Origin: Flagellimonas marinaquae
GTDB lineage: Bacteria > Bacteroidota > Bacteroidia > Flavobacteriales > Flavobacteriaceae
Direction of reading: 5' to 3'
DNA: 64,000 nt
Assembly: GCF_003992675.1 (NCBI RefSeq)
Contig: NZ_RZMZ01000004.1
Location: forward strand, 193,501-257,500
Below the pieces are notes generated by a model. It searched no databases. It was not told the origin of the DNA and saw only the letters and a list, made by a program, of their open reading frames with translations. Positions 33,273-43,093 of this stretch are shown here, in pieces. Positions within the stretch are counted from its first letter, which is position 1. Each line of letters opens with the position of its first letter. A program made the translations under genes and the position numbers.

Positions 33273-35651
33273 TTATGCTATGGTCAATTCTTCCTTTAGG
33301 TTTTTCTTTAAGAAACCATTGATAAATTGTTCCTCCTCTTTAATTTCCAATACTTGTTGGTCTAGCCAATTGATGCTCTTACCTTTTTCTGGGTCCATGA
33401 TAATGAGATAAATCCATTCATTTGCGACCAAGGAACGCAGCCCTTCGTGCTTCGAAAGTATGGCATTTACCCGCTCCTTGGGAGCCTGAATCACCACGGT
33501 AAGCCTCAAAGGAGAATGATAAGGCTGGTTATCGGCATTGTAGAGGGACTCCCATGGCAGTCCTGTCTGCAAATCACCTCCATTACCTTGCACTACGCCG
33601 AACTTGCCCGTAATATTGTGGGTGGTTTTGGTGCCCGCGCCAAACTTTTCGTTATCCACGGTAGAAAAGTAATAATGATTATTGATCCATTGGGTCACTA
33701 CCATTGGGCCTTGCATGATGGCCTCCAATGCAGTACCGTCCGTATCACTCTTCCAGTCATAGGAGTGTAAGAAACACCTACCGTCCAAATCAATATGTTG
33801 GGTAGTTTTTCTTGGTGCGATTACAAAACTTGCGTTTTTGGCCAATCCCCATTCTGGACGCGTTTCACCCCAATTGCTCGCATTTACCTGTGCCATCGAA
33901 ACACTATTTCCCAAGGCTCCCAACCGTTCTTGGGTCGCCGTAATTTGAGCCTTTTCAAGATTTGACTTTAGGTTGTCCAATAACTTTTGATGGGATGATG
34001 GGATATGTTTGTCAAACAGTTCGATTTCATCCGTAGTGGTATTGTGCTCCGCACCCAAGAATACTGTAGCCTCCGGAATTTTGATATCAAATTGAGTGGC
34101 CAAGAGCTTTCTCACCTCGGTATTGTTTGCCATAGTGGCCAACATTCTAGCATTGTGTCGTCCAGGGCTGGCCGCACAAGCTCCGCAATCCAAACTTGAG
34201 CCAAACGGATTGTTCGCCGAATGGCTTCCGTGGCCTACAAACACAACCAAGGGAGCAAAATTTTGCCATCCCATCAAGTCAAATCCAGATTTAACAATGG
34301 CCGCTTGCTCTGCTATGGATACATTGAGATCATTTGTGTTTTGTGCACTTTGAAGTTGTGGGTCGCAAACTGACTCATGGGACGTTTTTTTGTTACTGGA
34401 AAAGCGATACAGCGATGCAGGACTTATGGTACGCGCCATAAGATGAAGTCCATAATAGAAGCCTGAGCCTTCCACAAAACCAAAGGTCGAGGGCAACATG
34501 TTTTTCATTCGTTTCAGGAAGTAGTTCCAAAATTGGGAAACTTCATTTTTCCTATCCAATTTTTGCTTTTCTACCTCCTTGTTTGCCTGGGCAACCTCTT
34601 TTACAGTGTAGCTAGAATCCAAAATAGGGGGGCAGGATTTTTGTGTGATACCGTTTTGGGCGTTTTCATAATCCATAGCAATACCAAAAAAGCCTGCATA
34701 GCCAAAGGTTTCATAAAATCCCTTGGACTCCACGTGCCTGCGGATCAATTCCGAACGTGTATCGATACAAAATACCAGTTGCGCATCCGGAGCAGTGGTT
34801 TTTTTCTCCTTCAGTTCAATTTCTTTGGGCGTGTTACCAAGGGTATGAACCAATTCCAGCTGCCAGCTTTTTTCCCAAGCCTTGAGCCAAAGATATTGCA
34901 GCTCTGCCATCTCAGGGTCAGGCTGAGTTTTGTTCCCTTGGGAGATCAATTCCAACCCAAGTTGCTTGGCCGTCCATAATCGTACCGCTAGGTATTGTTG
35001 CAAGTCAATGGGGTATTGTTTTTGCCAAGCCGTTTTGTTTTGGTTCCTTAGTTTGATATAACCTACCCAACCCGGTAGTGCGGCCAAGTGTTGGGTAAAG
35101 ATTTCTAGAATTTGTTTTTCTGATAAACCATTGCTCAATAGGGTCAATGCTTCCTGACTGGTTTTTGGAATATCGTTCGTTTCGATTTTCCCCAAAAGCT
35201 CATCATAAGGCACCAGCTTTCGCCATGCGGAATAGAATCCGGATGATTTGAATGGCATTTCCCACTCCGCCAAGCCTTCGTCCATAAATGCGGATAACCA
35301 CTTTACCATCGTCCTGTCCAAATCGGAATGCTGATTTACATCTTCTACCGTTTGCTGGGATTCCATCAAGGTCAAGTAGTGCTCAGGAAGTTTTTTGTAT
35401 CCGTGTTTGTGCAACAAATTTTGAAGCACAGCAGCGTTGATATCCCCATTTTCAAGCGCTTTTTTGTATATCGAGGCCTTTGGGTATACCGAGGTTCCCA
35501 AAACTTCCTTGGCTCGTTGTACCGCTTCTGGGAAAGGTGATTTTTCGTAACCGCTCAACGGATTGGAGGTCACAAAGGAATATAGTGGCCAAGTGCTGCC
35601 GATGTGGTCAGCGGCTTTTTCTACGAGTATGTTGATGTTGGTCGGGTTCAT
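33273..35651 (-). CDS. dabA: Inorganic-carbon uptake subunit DabA (DUF2309)
   Basis: 792 residues, full length. The beta-carbonic-anhydrase-like zinc site is present: C295 and D297 in LVFCIDTRSE, H474 in VGHGSHSANN and C489 in SLDCGACAA. The H-to-C spacing of 15 equals that of the studied Halothiobacillus protein. DabA with DabB is thought to hydrate CO2 to bicarbonate vectorially, driven by cation flux. It overlaps dabB by 4 bp. In a heterotroph it would supply bicarbonate for carboxylases under low CO2. Confidence 0.93.
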   Translation of the reverse strand: MNPTNINILVEKAADHIGSTWPLYSFVTSNPLSGYEKSPFPEAVQRAKEVLGTSVYPKASIYKKALENGDINAAVLQNLLHKHGYKKLPEHYLTLMESQQTVEDVNQHSDLDRTMVKWLSAFMDEGLAEWEMPFKSSGFYSAWRKLVPYDELLGKIETNDIPKTSQEALTLLSNGLSEKQILEIFTQHLAALPGWVGYIKLRNQNKTAWQKQYPIDLQQYLAVRLWTAKQLGLELISQGNKTQPDPEMAELQYLWLKAWEKSWQLELVHTLGNTPKEIELKEKKTTAPDAQLVFCIDTRSELIRRHVESKGFYETFGYAGFFGIAMDYENAQNGITQKSCPPILDSSYTVKEVAQANKEVEKQKLDRKNEVSQFWNYFLKRMKNMLPSTFGFVEGSGFYYGLHLMARTISPASLYRFSSNKKTSHESVCDPQLQSAQNTNDLNVSIAEQAAIVKSGFDLMGWQNFAPLVVFVGHGSHSANNPFGSSLDCGACAASPGRHNARMLATMANNTEVRKLLATQFDIKIPEATVFLGAEHNTTTDEIELFDKHIPSSHQKLLDNLKSNLEKAQITATQERLGALGNSVSMAQVNASNWGETRPEWGLAKNASFVIAPRKTTQHIDLDGRCFLHSYDWKSDTDGTALEAIMQGPMVVTQWINNHYYFSTVDNEKFGAGTKTTHNITGKFGVVQGNGGDLQTGLPWESLYNADNQPYHSPLRLTVVIQAPKERVNAILSKHEGLRSLVANEWIYLIIMDPEKGKSINWLDQQVLEIKEEEQFINGFLKKNLKEELTIA

Positions 35652-37105
35652 TGAGTTTTGGTTTTATACGTTAAAATGGTCTTTTTAAACGGTTGGGACA
35701 TATTCATCAATTTTACGTACAGCCATGGTATCTGGCGGTACACCCCTAGTTTCATCAAAAAGAAGCCAGCTAAAAACACTACACCGAAAGTTATCTGTAA
35801 AGGAGTTACCGGAGACGGAACGGATACGATTTCCATTCCTGTCATAAAAACGGATACTCCATTGTAAAAGAGCGCATAGGCACCAATACCCGCTACAAAA
35901 AGAAAAGGGGGAACCAAAAGTTTTTGTAATCCGGTGAATGTTTTCTGCTTTACGATATTATAGGTGGCCTGTCCCACCGTTATGGATGCGATAAGGGTGA
36001 GAAAGATTCCGCTGTCCCACTCCATACCTTTTCCGGTAAGTCTGGCAAAAATAAACGCCCCTAGCAAACTGAAGAGCAGTACAATCAATGCTTCGAGCCA
36101 TTTGATTTTAATGATCGGGGGCTGTTTTGGATTCAAGCGCTCGATTTCCTCCCCCGAGGACAGGAATAAATACGCTTTGTAGAACCCGTGCAGAATCAGG
36201 TGTGCAATTGCCGCATTGAAAAATCCAAGTCCACATTGCATGATCATAAAGCCCATTTGTGCAATGGTGGAACAGGCCAAGCGCTGTTTTACATTGGTTT
36301 GTATAAGTTTAGTGAACTGCGCCAAAATAGCTGTGAGCCCACCGATGATAAAAAGCACATCCATGGTGTGGGAAGCCACAATTACGGTCGCTAACATCGT
36401 CAGTATGATACCAGAACCGTTTACGAACCCTGCGTGCATCAAGGCCGAGGCGGGCGTTGGAGCGGTCATTGAGGACAGCAACCATTTATGAAAAGGGAAG
36501 ATGGCTGATTGAATCAATGCTGCAATGATGATACACAAGGCCGAAATCACAACAATATGGTCTGGGGTTTTACCGATGCCGTTGATTACTCCGCTCAAGG
36601 TGATGGTATGGTTATAGGAGGCTAGCAGGATTAGACCTATGGTCAAAAAAACGCTGCCGATCACAAAATACTGACGGGCAAAACGTTTCGCCTCCCTAGC
36701 TTCGCCCCATCGGGAGTCCAAGCCTATCAAATTGGACATCACAGCGCCCATCAAAAGCCAGCTGAACATGAGCAAAACGATGTGTTCGGACACTAAAAAG
36801 AGCATTACGGCAACCGTGAATCCCAAACATAGGAGCATGAACTTGGAACGTTGTCCAGAGTCCTTAAAGTAGGAACTCGCGTAGGTGGTAATCACACCGC
36901 CAAAAAACGAAACCGTGGTCCATAGTAAGGCGGAGAAACCATTGAATTTAAATAAATCACCCCATTTCCATTCGGGCATATTGGGGAAATGAAAAAGAGA
37001 AAAGATCAGGTTACCGATAAAAACCAGCCAAAATAAAACCGGGATAGCCCCGGTCAAAACTGATTTTTCTGAGGATTTCCTTATGATGGTTGTGAGTTGA
37101 GTCAT
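35648..37105 (-). CDS. dabB: Inorganic-carbon uptake membrane subunit DabB (NuoL/MrpA-like)
   Basis: 485 residues with about 13 hydrophobic helices. The proton-pumping antiporter core is seen in HKWLLSSMTAPTPASALMHAG, LTKLIQTNVKQRLACSTIAQMG and IAHLILHGFYKAYLFL, with lysines and histidines within the membrane. DabB is the cation-conducting partner of DabA. The stop overlaps the dabA start (ATGA), so the two are translated as a pair. Confidence 0.92.
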   Translation of the reverse strand: MTQLTTIIRKSSEKSVLTGAIPVLFWLVFIGNLIFSLFHFPNMPEWKWGDLFKFNGFSALLWTTVSFFGGVITTYASSYFKDSGQRSKFMLLCLGFTVAVMLFLVSEHIVLLMFSWLLMGAVMSNLIGLDSRWGEAREAKRFARQYFVIGSVFLTIGLILLASYNHTITLSGVINGIGKTPDHIVVISALCIIIAALIQSAIFPFHKWLLSSMTAPTPASALMHAGFVNGSGIILTMLATVIVASHTMDVLFIIGGLTAILAQFTKLIQTNVKQRLACSTIAQMGFMIMQCGLGFFNAAIAHLILHGFYKAYLFLSSGEEIERLNPKQPPIIKIKWLEALIVLLFSLLGAFIFARLTGKGMEWDSGIFLTLIASITVGQATYNIVKQKTFTGLQKLLVPPFLFVAGIGAYALFYNGVSVFMTGMEIVSVPSPVTPLQITFGVVFLAGFFLMKLGVYRQIPWLYVKLMNMSQPFKKTILTYKTKTQ

Positions 37106-37130
37106 TTTCGCGTTCTTTTTTAGGCGATTG

Positions 37131-37325
37131 CTATTTATCTTTTTCTTCTGGGATTACACGTTCAACACCACTGCGTACTTTGGCCAACAGCACCACACCG
37201 ATGATAAAGCTGCAAAGCAGGATACGGTCTAAGAATATCGATTGATTGTAGTAGGACATCCCAATCATAATGACCATGATGAGCAGACCTAATAGCACAG
37301 GAACTAAATGTTTTGATTTTTGCAT
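37131..37325 (-). CDS. Small two-helix membrane protein of the dab operon
   Basis: About 64 residues from the ATG at 37325; a longer frame from 37376 adds a non-conserved-looking stretch. Two hydrophobic segments (LVPVLLGLLIMVIMIGMSYY and ILLCSFIIGVVLLAKV) end in a charged tail. It lies 25 bp before dabB. I do not recognise a family; it may be an accessory subunit. Confidence 0.5.
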   Translation of the reverse strand: MQKSKHLVPVLLGLLIMVIMIGMSYYNQSIFLDRILLCSFIIGVVLLAKVRSGVERVIPEEKDK

Positions 37326-37372
37326 GTTGTTTTGATTTAGCATTTGTTGATGGATTAGGAATGGATGTACTA

Positions 37373-37681
37373 TCAATCCACGAATTTGAATTCCAAAACC
37401 CCGTTGATCTGAACATTACGACCTTCGGACCGTGCCTGATTGATAATCATGCGGGCCATTCTTCTTTCTTCCTCCAATTCCACAATACGACTGTCCAAAA
37501 GATTGGTCTTACAGTGGTGATTGCCTTCGTAAATTTTAAGTCGTTGGATTTTGTGGAAATTGATTTTTTCATCGATCAAAGCGGAAATAACGTCGTTGGC
37601 TTCGCTCGGTGTGAATGTCCCGTCTACCAACTGAATCGTTTTTTGCTCAGTGGTCACTTTTGATAGTTGCTTTGTTTCCAT
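37373..37681 (-). CDS. Small cytosolic hypothetical protein, first gene of the dab operon
   Basis: About 102 residues from the ATG at 37681; an ATG at 37705 is also in frame. It is charged and soluble. SKVTTEQKTIQLVDGTFTPS and ANDVISALIDEKINFHKIQR suggest an alpha/beta domain, and LEEERRMARMIINQARSEGR is a long basic helix. Similar ORFs lie beside DabAB in Bacteroidota. It diverges from the LysR gene; a regulatory or assembly role is a guess. Confidence 0.6.
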   Translation of the reverse strand: METKQLSKVTTEQKTIQLVDGTFTPSEANDVISALIDEKINFHKIQRLKIYEGNHHCKTNLLDSRIVELEEERRMARMIINQARSEGRNVQINGVLEFKFVD

Positions 37682-37776
37682 GGATGTGGGTTTAGATTTA
37701 TTCATTGCTGCAAAGGTTAGGGAAATATGTCATTAAATTTTATTTATATTTATAATAACAAACATTAGTATATTTT

Positions 37777-38703
37777 ATGAACTACACTTTGCACCAACTG
37801 CAGATTTTCTTGAAAATAACTGAATTACAGAGTATTACGAAGGCTTCAGAAGAGTTGCACCTAACGCAGCCAGCAGTGTCCATACAGTTGAAAAATTTTC
37901 AAGATCAGTTCCCGATACCACTTACGGAAGTGGTGGGCAGACGACTTTTTATCACTGATTTCGGAAAGGAAATCGCCCAAGCGGCCGAAAGAATTTTAAA
38001 TCAGGTACAAGAGATCAACTATCGGACGATGGCTTATCAGGGAAAATTGTCGGGCCGGCTCAAAATATCGGTAGTGTCTACAGGAAAGTATGTGATGCCC
38101 TATTTTATGTCCGACTTTATGGCGGAACATACAGGGGTGGACCTTATTATGGATGTGACCAATAAAACAAAGGTGGTACGCAGTTTAGAGTTGAATGAGG
38201 TCGATTTTGCGCTGGTTTCGGTACTACCCGATAAATTGAAAGTAGACGGCGTGGAACTGATGCCCAACAAGTTGTTTTATTTGAGCAACTACGATCGGGA
38301 GTTGCCCAAGTCGCCATCCAAAAAACATCTTTTTGAACGTACGCCTTTAATCTACAGGGAACCGGGCTCTGCTACCCGCAACGCCATGGAAGGCTTTATC
38401 GAGAAGAATAATTTTAAGGTCAACAAGACCATGGAGCTTACCTCCAACGAAGCTGTGAAACAAGCGGTCATTGCGGGATTGGGCTGTTCCATTATGCCCT
38501 TGATCGGGAATAAGAATGCTTTGCGGAACAAAGACCTCAAAATTATACCAGTAAAGGGATTGCCCATAATCACCAATTGGAATTTAATTTGGCTACAATC
38601 CAAAAACCTTTCTCCTGCGGCCGTGGCCTTTTTGGAGTATTTAAGGGAGCGAAAGGAATCCATCATAAAGGAGAAGTTTGATTGGATTTCCGATTTTGGT
38701 TAA
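37777..38703 (+). CDS. LysR-family regulator, CbbR/CmpR-like
   Basis: 308 residues. The N-terminal HTH is LHQLQIFLKITELQSITKAS plus LHLTQPAVSIQLKNF, and the effector domain follows (GRLKISVVSTGKYVMPYFM, YREPGSATRNAMEGFIEKN). The sequence has the CbbR/CmpR flavour of regulators that control carbon-fixation or bicarbonate-uptake genes. It diverges from the dab operon across a 71-bp A+T-rich gap, the classic arrangement for LysR control of its neighbour. Confidence 0.88.
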   Translation: MNYTLHQLQIFLKITELQSITKASEELHLTQPAVSIQLKNFQDQFPIPLTEVVGRRLFITDFGKEIAQAAERILNQVQEINYRTMAYQGKLSGRLKISVVSTGKYVMPYFMSDFMAEHTGVDLIMDVTNKTKVVRSLELNEVDFALVSVLPDKLKVDGVELMPNKLFYLSNYDRELPKSPSKKHLFERTPLIYREPGSATRNAMEGFIEKNNFKVNKTMELTSNEAVKQAVIAGLGCSIMPLIGNKNALRNKDLKIIPVKGLPIITNWNLIWLQSKNLSPAAVAFLEYLRERKESIIKEKFDWISDFG

Positions 38704-38708
38704 ACCAT

Positions 38709-38744
38709 AAAAAAAGCGCGATACAACTTGTAAAGCGCTTTTTT
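38709..38744. terminator. Bidirectional terminator
   Basis: AAAAAAAGCGC and GCGCTTTTTT form a stem around a 15-nt loop, with T runs on both strands. It separates the LysR gene from the convergent oxidoreductase gene, so it can serve both. Confidence 0.75.
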
Positions 38745-38793
38745 AATTCATCATACAATTGAATTATAATGATGTGTTGCGAAAAGATTTAGA

Positions 38794-40194
38794 CTATACC
38801 AATTTCATATTTCTGGGATCCCAGTGCATTATTTTTTTATCAAAATAGCTCGTGTTGCACGCTAGGGCAGGAGCGGCCGCCCTAAAACCAAACTCTGCAT
38901 CTTCCACAACGGGTTTACCATCGCGAATAGCATCAAAGAAGTTGGTGAAATGATCCAGATGCGAGCTATAGCCTTCAGGTGCTTTGTAGATAATATCGCC
39001 CTTTGGATGTCTTTTTTGCTGTGCCTCCGTCCATTTGGCGTTGTAATCGGCGGTCATTCGCTCTTGCATTTCTTCTGGGAAGGTAAAAACGGAATCATAT
39101 CCTCCAAAGCCTGGGGCTTCGGGCATCTTGCTGTACCCCACCGTAATATCATCCCCATTGATGGTAATGGTGCCTTCCGAACCGATAAGTTGAATGATTT
39201 CCTGACCTCCCGTACCGCTAATAAAGTTTACCCGTAAGTTCAATTGGAAAGCTGGGTGTTCTTCGCTATCGGGATATTGCATTACGCCGGACATTACATC
39301 GGGCATATTCCTGCCATCCTTCCAATAACTGAATTGTCCTGTACTATAAATATCTTCGGGACCCTTGGAGTTGGTCATAAAATGGGTACCGCTCAATAAA
39401 TGGATGTACAAATCACCAGCGACACCTGTACCAAATTCTTTAAAGGCCCTCCACCAAAAGAACTTTTTGGCATCAAAGGGCATTTTATCGGTGATTTCGA
39501 TAAAGGTTTCCCAATCCGTGGTTTCTGCGCTGGCATCGTCCGGAATGGTGTATTCCCATGCGCCAATGGAACTTTGGCGGTCCCAAGCCGCAGATACCAT
39601 ATTCAAGTCGCCAATTTCTCCAGCGGCCAAGAGCTCCTTGGCTTTTGCGTAACCCACACTACTTACCCGTTGGCTACCTATTTGGACCACCTTGCCCGAT
39701 TTTTTCGCGGCTTTCAAAATGGGGTAGCCCTCTTCAATTTTGTGTACCATCGGTTTTTCCAAATAAACGTGCTTTCCTTTGGCAAGTGCATCCAAGGTCA
39801 TCTGCGCGTGCCAAACATCTGTGGTGCAGATGAGTACAGCGTCGATATCATCACGGTCCAATAAATCCTTATAGCTTCGGGTAACAAACAACTCTTTTCC
39901 GAATTCTTCTTGGGCGCGAATCAATCTACCCTCATAAAGGTCACAGATGCCCGCAAGCTCCACCCCGGGAACCCGAAGGGCGGTGGAAAGATCAAAATGC
40001 CCCTGAACACCATATCCTATGACTCCAATGCGCACCGTATCGTTATTGGTGAATCCTTTTTCATAGCGAAGGATGCGTTCCTCGGCCCTCTCTTGTGCTG
40101 CAAATGAAATGAACGGTGTACTTGCCGAGGCCAAGGTAGTGGCTCCAATTTGACGTAAAAACTTTCTTCTTTTGTTCGAATTGTTGCTTTTCAT
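38794..40194 (-). CDS. Tat-exported Gfo/Idh/MocA-family oxidoreductase
   Basis: 466 residues. The leader NKRRKFLRQIGATTLASAST has a twin-arginine motif, so the folded NAD(P)-bound enzyme is sent to the periplasm. The Rossmann part has RIGVIGYGVQGH and VYLEKPMVHK (the EKP signature). The C-terminal substrate domain includes GDLYIHLLSGTHFM. The family oxidises or epimerises sugars and polyols. It precedes the TolB-like gene's start region on the same strand, 20 bp downstream of that gene's stop. Confidence 0.87.
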   Translation of the reverse strand: MKSNNSNKRRKFLRQIGATTLASASTPFISFAAQERAEERILRYEKGFTNNDTVRIGVIGYGVQGHFDLSTALRVPGVELAGICDLYEGRLIRAQEEFGKELFVTRSYKDLLDRDDIDAVLICTTDVWHAQMTLDALAKGKHVYLEKPMVHKIEEGYPILKAAKKSGKVVQIGSQRVSSVGYAKAKELLAAGEIGDLNMVSAAWDRQSSIGAWEYTIPDDASAETTDWETFIEITDKMPFDAKKFFWWRAFKEFGTGVAGDLYIHLLSGTHFMTNSKGPEDIYSTGQFSYWKDGRNMPDVMSGVMQYPDSEEHPAFQLNLRVNFISGTGGQEIIQLIGSEGTITINGDDITVGYSKMPEAPGFGGYDSVFTFPEEMQERMTADYNAKWTEAQQKRHPKGDIIYKAPEGYSSHLDHFTNFFDAIRDGKPVVEDAEFGFRAAAPALACNTSYFDKKIMHWDPRNMKLV

Positions 40195-40214
40195 GTATTT
40201 TTTGGTTTCTTATT

Positions 40215-41576
40215 TTAGTTGATGGAATAGCTCACAAATGCCACTTTTTTGCTATCGGGACTCCACGAAGGCACATTGATGGTACCTTGGCCACCGAAGA
40301 ATACGGGCGTAATGTCTTTGATTTCTCTTGATTCCAAATTCATCAATCTTAATTTTACTTGTTTGCCAAATAAGTGATCTTGTTTTTGGTCAGAAGTATA
40401 GGCGATATATACAATCCATTTACCATCTGGGCTAGGGTGTGGGAACCAATTTGAATTTTCATCAAAGGTCAATTGCTCCTGATTTTTTCCGTCGGTGTCC
40501 ATTCTCCAGAGGTGCATATGCCCTGATTTATAGGAATTGTAATAGATGTATTTGCCATCTGGGGAATATTCTGGGCCATCATCCAGCCCTTCCGCACTGG
40601 TCAATCGTTTTTCTTTCCCTCCTTCAACGGCTATAGTGTAGATGTCATAGTTTCCATTTCGCTCGGCACAATAGGCCAGTCGTTTACCGTCTGGAGACCA
40701 ACCATGCCAATAGGAAGGAACTTTGGTCGTTACTTTTCGAGGAGTACCGCCCCCTATGGGCAGGACGTATATGGCAGATTTGTAGGATTTTGTGGAAGGG
40801 TCCGTTCTATCGTTATGGCTAATGGCGAGCCATTTGTTATCGGGTGAAATGCCATGGTCATTGTTGCACTCATCAGCAAAACCAGTATCCAGTGGTTTAA
40901 GTTGTTTGCTCTTGATATCCAAAGTATACAACCTTCCTTTACTGTTCAGTATCAAATAATTATCCGGATGCCAATTTGGAGCTTCAAAATGGTCGTTGAT
41001 GGTCAATACCGTTTCTATGCTTCCGGTTTCAATGTCTACGGTCTGTATGTAGCTTGTTGTATCCATTTTTTCATCTGTATTGTGACTGTAGGAATGAATG
41101 GATTGTCCCACCAATTTCCAAGTATTGTTCCATCTTTCCAAAAGTCGTATTTCGTGGGACAAGGAAGTTTTTCCATAGATGTCCACGGAAACTTCGTCAT
41201 GGTTCACCCATGCCATATCGCCGTCAATTTTCATACGGTAATTGGAGTGAAAAGCAAACCCACCATTTCCCATCATACCGGGAGGTGGACTTATCATGGT
41301 TTTTGATGGTAAATTAAAGGTGTTCCCATCTGCCGTTGAAACCATAATACGTCCATAAGGCCTTTCCAACCAACAGTCTGCATGTCCCCCTTTGTCGCCC
41401 ATGCGCCAGGTTTGTCCTTCTTTTTCCAATAATTTGATGATTTCCAAGGAATCTTTGGCCTCTTGCGCTGCTAGGGGCGGACTGGTCAAAATGGTTAACA
41501 AAAGCGAACAGGACCCTAAAAATATCCACTGATATTTACCCACAAAGCGCCTTTGAAGATGCAGAAAAATCTTCAT
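40215..41576 (-). CDS. Exported TolB-like beta-propeller protein with N-terminal SnoaL-type domain
   Basis: 453 residues with a signal peptide ([20 protein letters not shown]). Residues about 40-165 look like a SnoaL/NTF2-like domain ([35 protein letters not shown]). From about 175 come PD40 blades: [91 protein letters not shown] and [14 protein letters not shown]. Such proteins bind ligands or partner enzymes in the envelope. It probably shares a transcript with the oxidoreductase gene. Confidence 0.8.
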   Translation of the reverse strand: MKIFLHLQRRFVGKYQWIFLGSCSLLLTILTSPPLAAQEAKDSLEIIKLLEKEGQTWRMGDKGGHADCWLERPYGRIMVSTADGNTFNLPSKTMISPPPGMMGNGGFAFHSNYRMKIDGDMAWVNHDEVSVDIYGKTSLSHEIRLLERWNNTWKLVGQSIHSYSHNTDEKMDTTSYIQTVDIETGSIETVLTINDHFEAPNWHPDNYLILNSKGRLYTLDIKSKQLKPLDTGFADECNNDHGISPDNKWLAISHNDRTDPSTKSYKSAIYVLPIGGGTPRKVTTKVPSYWHGWSPDGKRLAYCAERNGNYDIYTIAVEGGKEKRLTSAEGLDDGPEYSPDGKYIYYNSYKSGHMHLWRMDTDGKNQEQLTFDENSNWFPHPSPDGKWIVYIAYTSDQKQDHLFGKQVKLRLMNLESREIKDITPVFFGGQGTINVPSWSPDSKKVAFVSYSIN

Positions 41577-41670
41577 GTTTGGTTGTTTAGTTTTGGTGTG
41601 CGGTCTAAATATACGGCTTTGCTCATTGACAGGCCAAGGGTTTTTGTGGGTAGCCCTTAATGGTTTGTCT

Positions 41671-42372
41671 TCAAAGCATGGGCTTCAGCACTTTCCACAC
41701 GTTTTCCGCAACCAGTTTTTGCCCTTTTTCGGTTGGATGTATGCCATCGGCCTGATTAAGCTCGGGAATACCGGCAACATCTTCCAATAAAAAGGGGATA
41801 AGTGCTATTTGTTCACGCTCTGCCAACTTTGGGAAAATATTCTCAAACTCTGCTGTGTATTCCGGGCCCATGTTGGGCGGAATCTTCATACCGGCCAAAA
41901 CAATCTTGGCATTGGGCAGCTCTTTCTGTACTTGGTCCACCATGGCCTGAAGATTGGAAGCTGTTTCCGTGAGTGGAATACCTCTCAACCCGTCGTTGGC
42001 GCCCAATTCAATAATCACGATATCCATATCATCCTCCAAGACCCAATCCAATCGATTTTTACCGCTTGCAGTGGTCTCCCCACTAAGTCCCGCATTGATC
42101 ACGGTGTAGTTCAAGCCTAGGGAATCAATTTTTTGTTGAATTACGGATGGGAAAGCTTCACCCATCTCAAGGCCGTAACCTGCTGTTAAGCTATCGCCGA
42201 AAAAGAGAATTTTTTTATCTGCATCCGTTGCTTGGGTAACCGCGGTTTCTTCATCCGGAGTCGATTCCTGTTTTTCTTTTTGCGAGGTCTTTTCGCCACA
42301 GCCCAAAAGGAGCAGTATCAAAAAATAACAAAACATTAACGGGTTACAGAAGCTTTGGATTTTCTTGGTCAT
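41671..42372 (-). CDS. tesA: SGNH-hydrolase arylesterase/lysophospholipase (TesA-like lipoprotein)
   Basis: 233 residues from the ATG at 42372; an upstream ATG at 42411 adds 13 residues. The lipobox is [10 protein letters not shown]. The four SGNH blocks are present: [11 protein letters not shown] (Ser), [12 protein letters not shown] (Gly), [10 protein letters not shown] (Asn) and [12 protein letters not shown] (Asp, His). The gene diverges from a YbbA/YbbP-type ABC pair, as tesA does from ybbA-ybbP in Escherichia coli, suggesting a shared lipid-related role. Confidence 0.87.
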   Translation of the reverse strand: MTKKIQSFCNPLMFCYFLILLLLGCGEKTSQKEKQESTPDEETAVTQATDADKKILFFGDSLTAGYGLEMGEAFPSVIQQKIDSLGLNYTVINAGLSGETTASGKNRLDWVLEDDMDIVIIELGANDGLRGIPLTETASNLQAMVDQVQKELPNAKIVLAGMKIPPNMGPEYTAEFENIFPKLAEREQIALIPFLLEDVAGIPELNQADGIHPTEKGQKLVAENVWKVLKPML

Positions 42373-42414
42373 GGGCAATTTTAGTATTTTGAGAGTTTTA
42401 ACCAAAAACATGGT

Positions 42415-43092
42415 ATGTCAAAGATATTAAAAGTTCAAAACCTCTCTAAAACCTATCGGAGCGGCGATCATGACCTAAATGTACTCAATAATGTTTCTTT
42501 TGAAGTGGATGAGGGTCAAAGTTTTGCCATCGTGGGCCCCTCGGGAAGCGGTAAAACCACCTTATTGGGACTTTGTGCAGGACTCGATACCACCGACCAA
42601 GGTGAAGTTTGGCTCTGTGGTTCAAATTTGTTCGATTTGGATGAAGACGGAAGGGCGCTGTTAAGAAACCAAAACGTAGGATTTGTTTTTCAGGACTTTC
42701 AATTGTTGCCCACTTTGACGGCCTTGGAGAATGTTGTTGTCCCTTTGGAACTACGTGGCGTTAAAAAGGCGTATGAACAAGGCAAGGAACTTTTGGCAAA
42801 GGTTGGACTAGCGGATAGGGAATCGCATTATCCGTCCCAATTATCTGGAGGGGAACAACAACGGGTTGCCCTTGCCCGTGCTTTCGCCAACCGCCCCTCG
42901 ATTCTATTCGCCGATGAACCTACCGGAAATCTTGATGATGATACCGGGACCCGTATAGAGGACCTTCTTTTCGAGCTTAACAAGGAGCAAGGTACGGCAC
43001 TGGTCATTGTGACGCATGATTTGGAACTGGCCCAAAAAACAGATAAAAGTATTCGCCTAAGATCGGGCAAAATCGAGGAAACCGTAGGTTAA
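42415..43092 (+). CDS. ABC transporter ATPase, YbbA/LolD type
   Basis: 225 residues with all ABC motifs: Walker A VGPSGSGKTT, Q-loop FQDFQLLPTLTALENV, signature QLSGGEQQRVALARAF, Walker B ILFADEPTGNLD and the switch His in VIVTHDL. It belongs to the MacB/LolD/YbbA class that drives FtsX-like permeases. The partner permease starts 1 bp downstream. It diverges from the SGNH esterase gene. Confidence 0.9.
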   Translation: MSKILKVQNLSKTYRSGDHDLNVLNNVSFEVDEGQSFAIVGPSGSGKTTLLGLCAGLDTTDQGEVWLCGSNLFDLDEDGRALLRNQNVGFVFQDFQLLPTLTALENVVVPLELRGVKKAYEQGKELLAKVGLADRESHYPSQLSGGEQQRVALARAFANRPSILFADEPTGNLDDDTGTRIEDLLFELNKEQGTALVIVTHDLELAQKTDKSIRLRSGKIEETVG

Positions 43093-43093
43093 T

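Noticed and set aside
37706..37776. LysR T-N11-A operator in the gap before the dab operon
   Set aside because: The gap is so A+T-rich that several weak matches exist and none is clearly better than the others.
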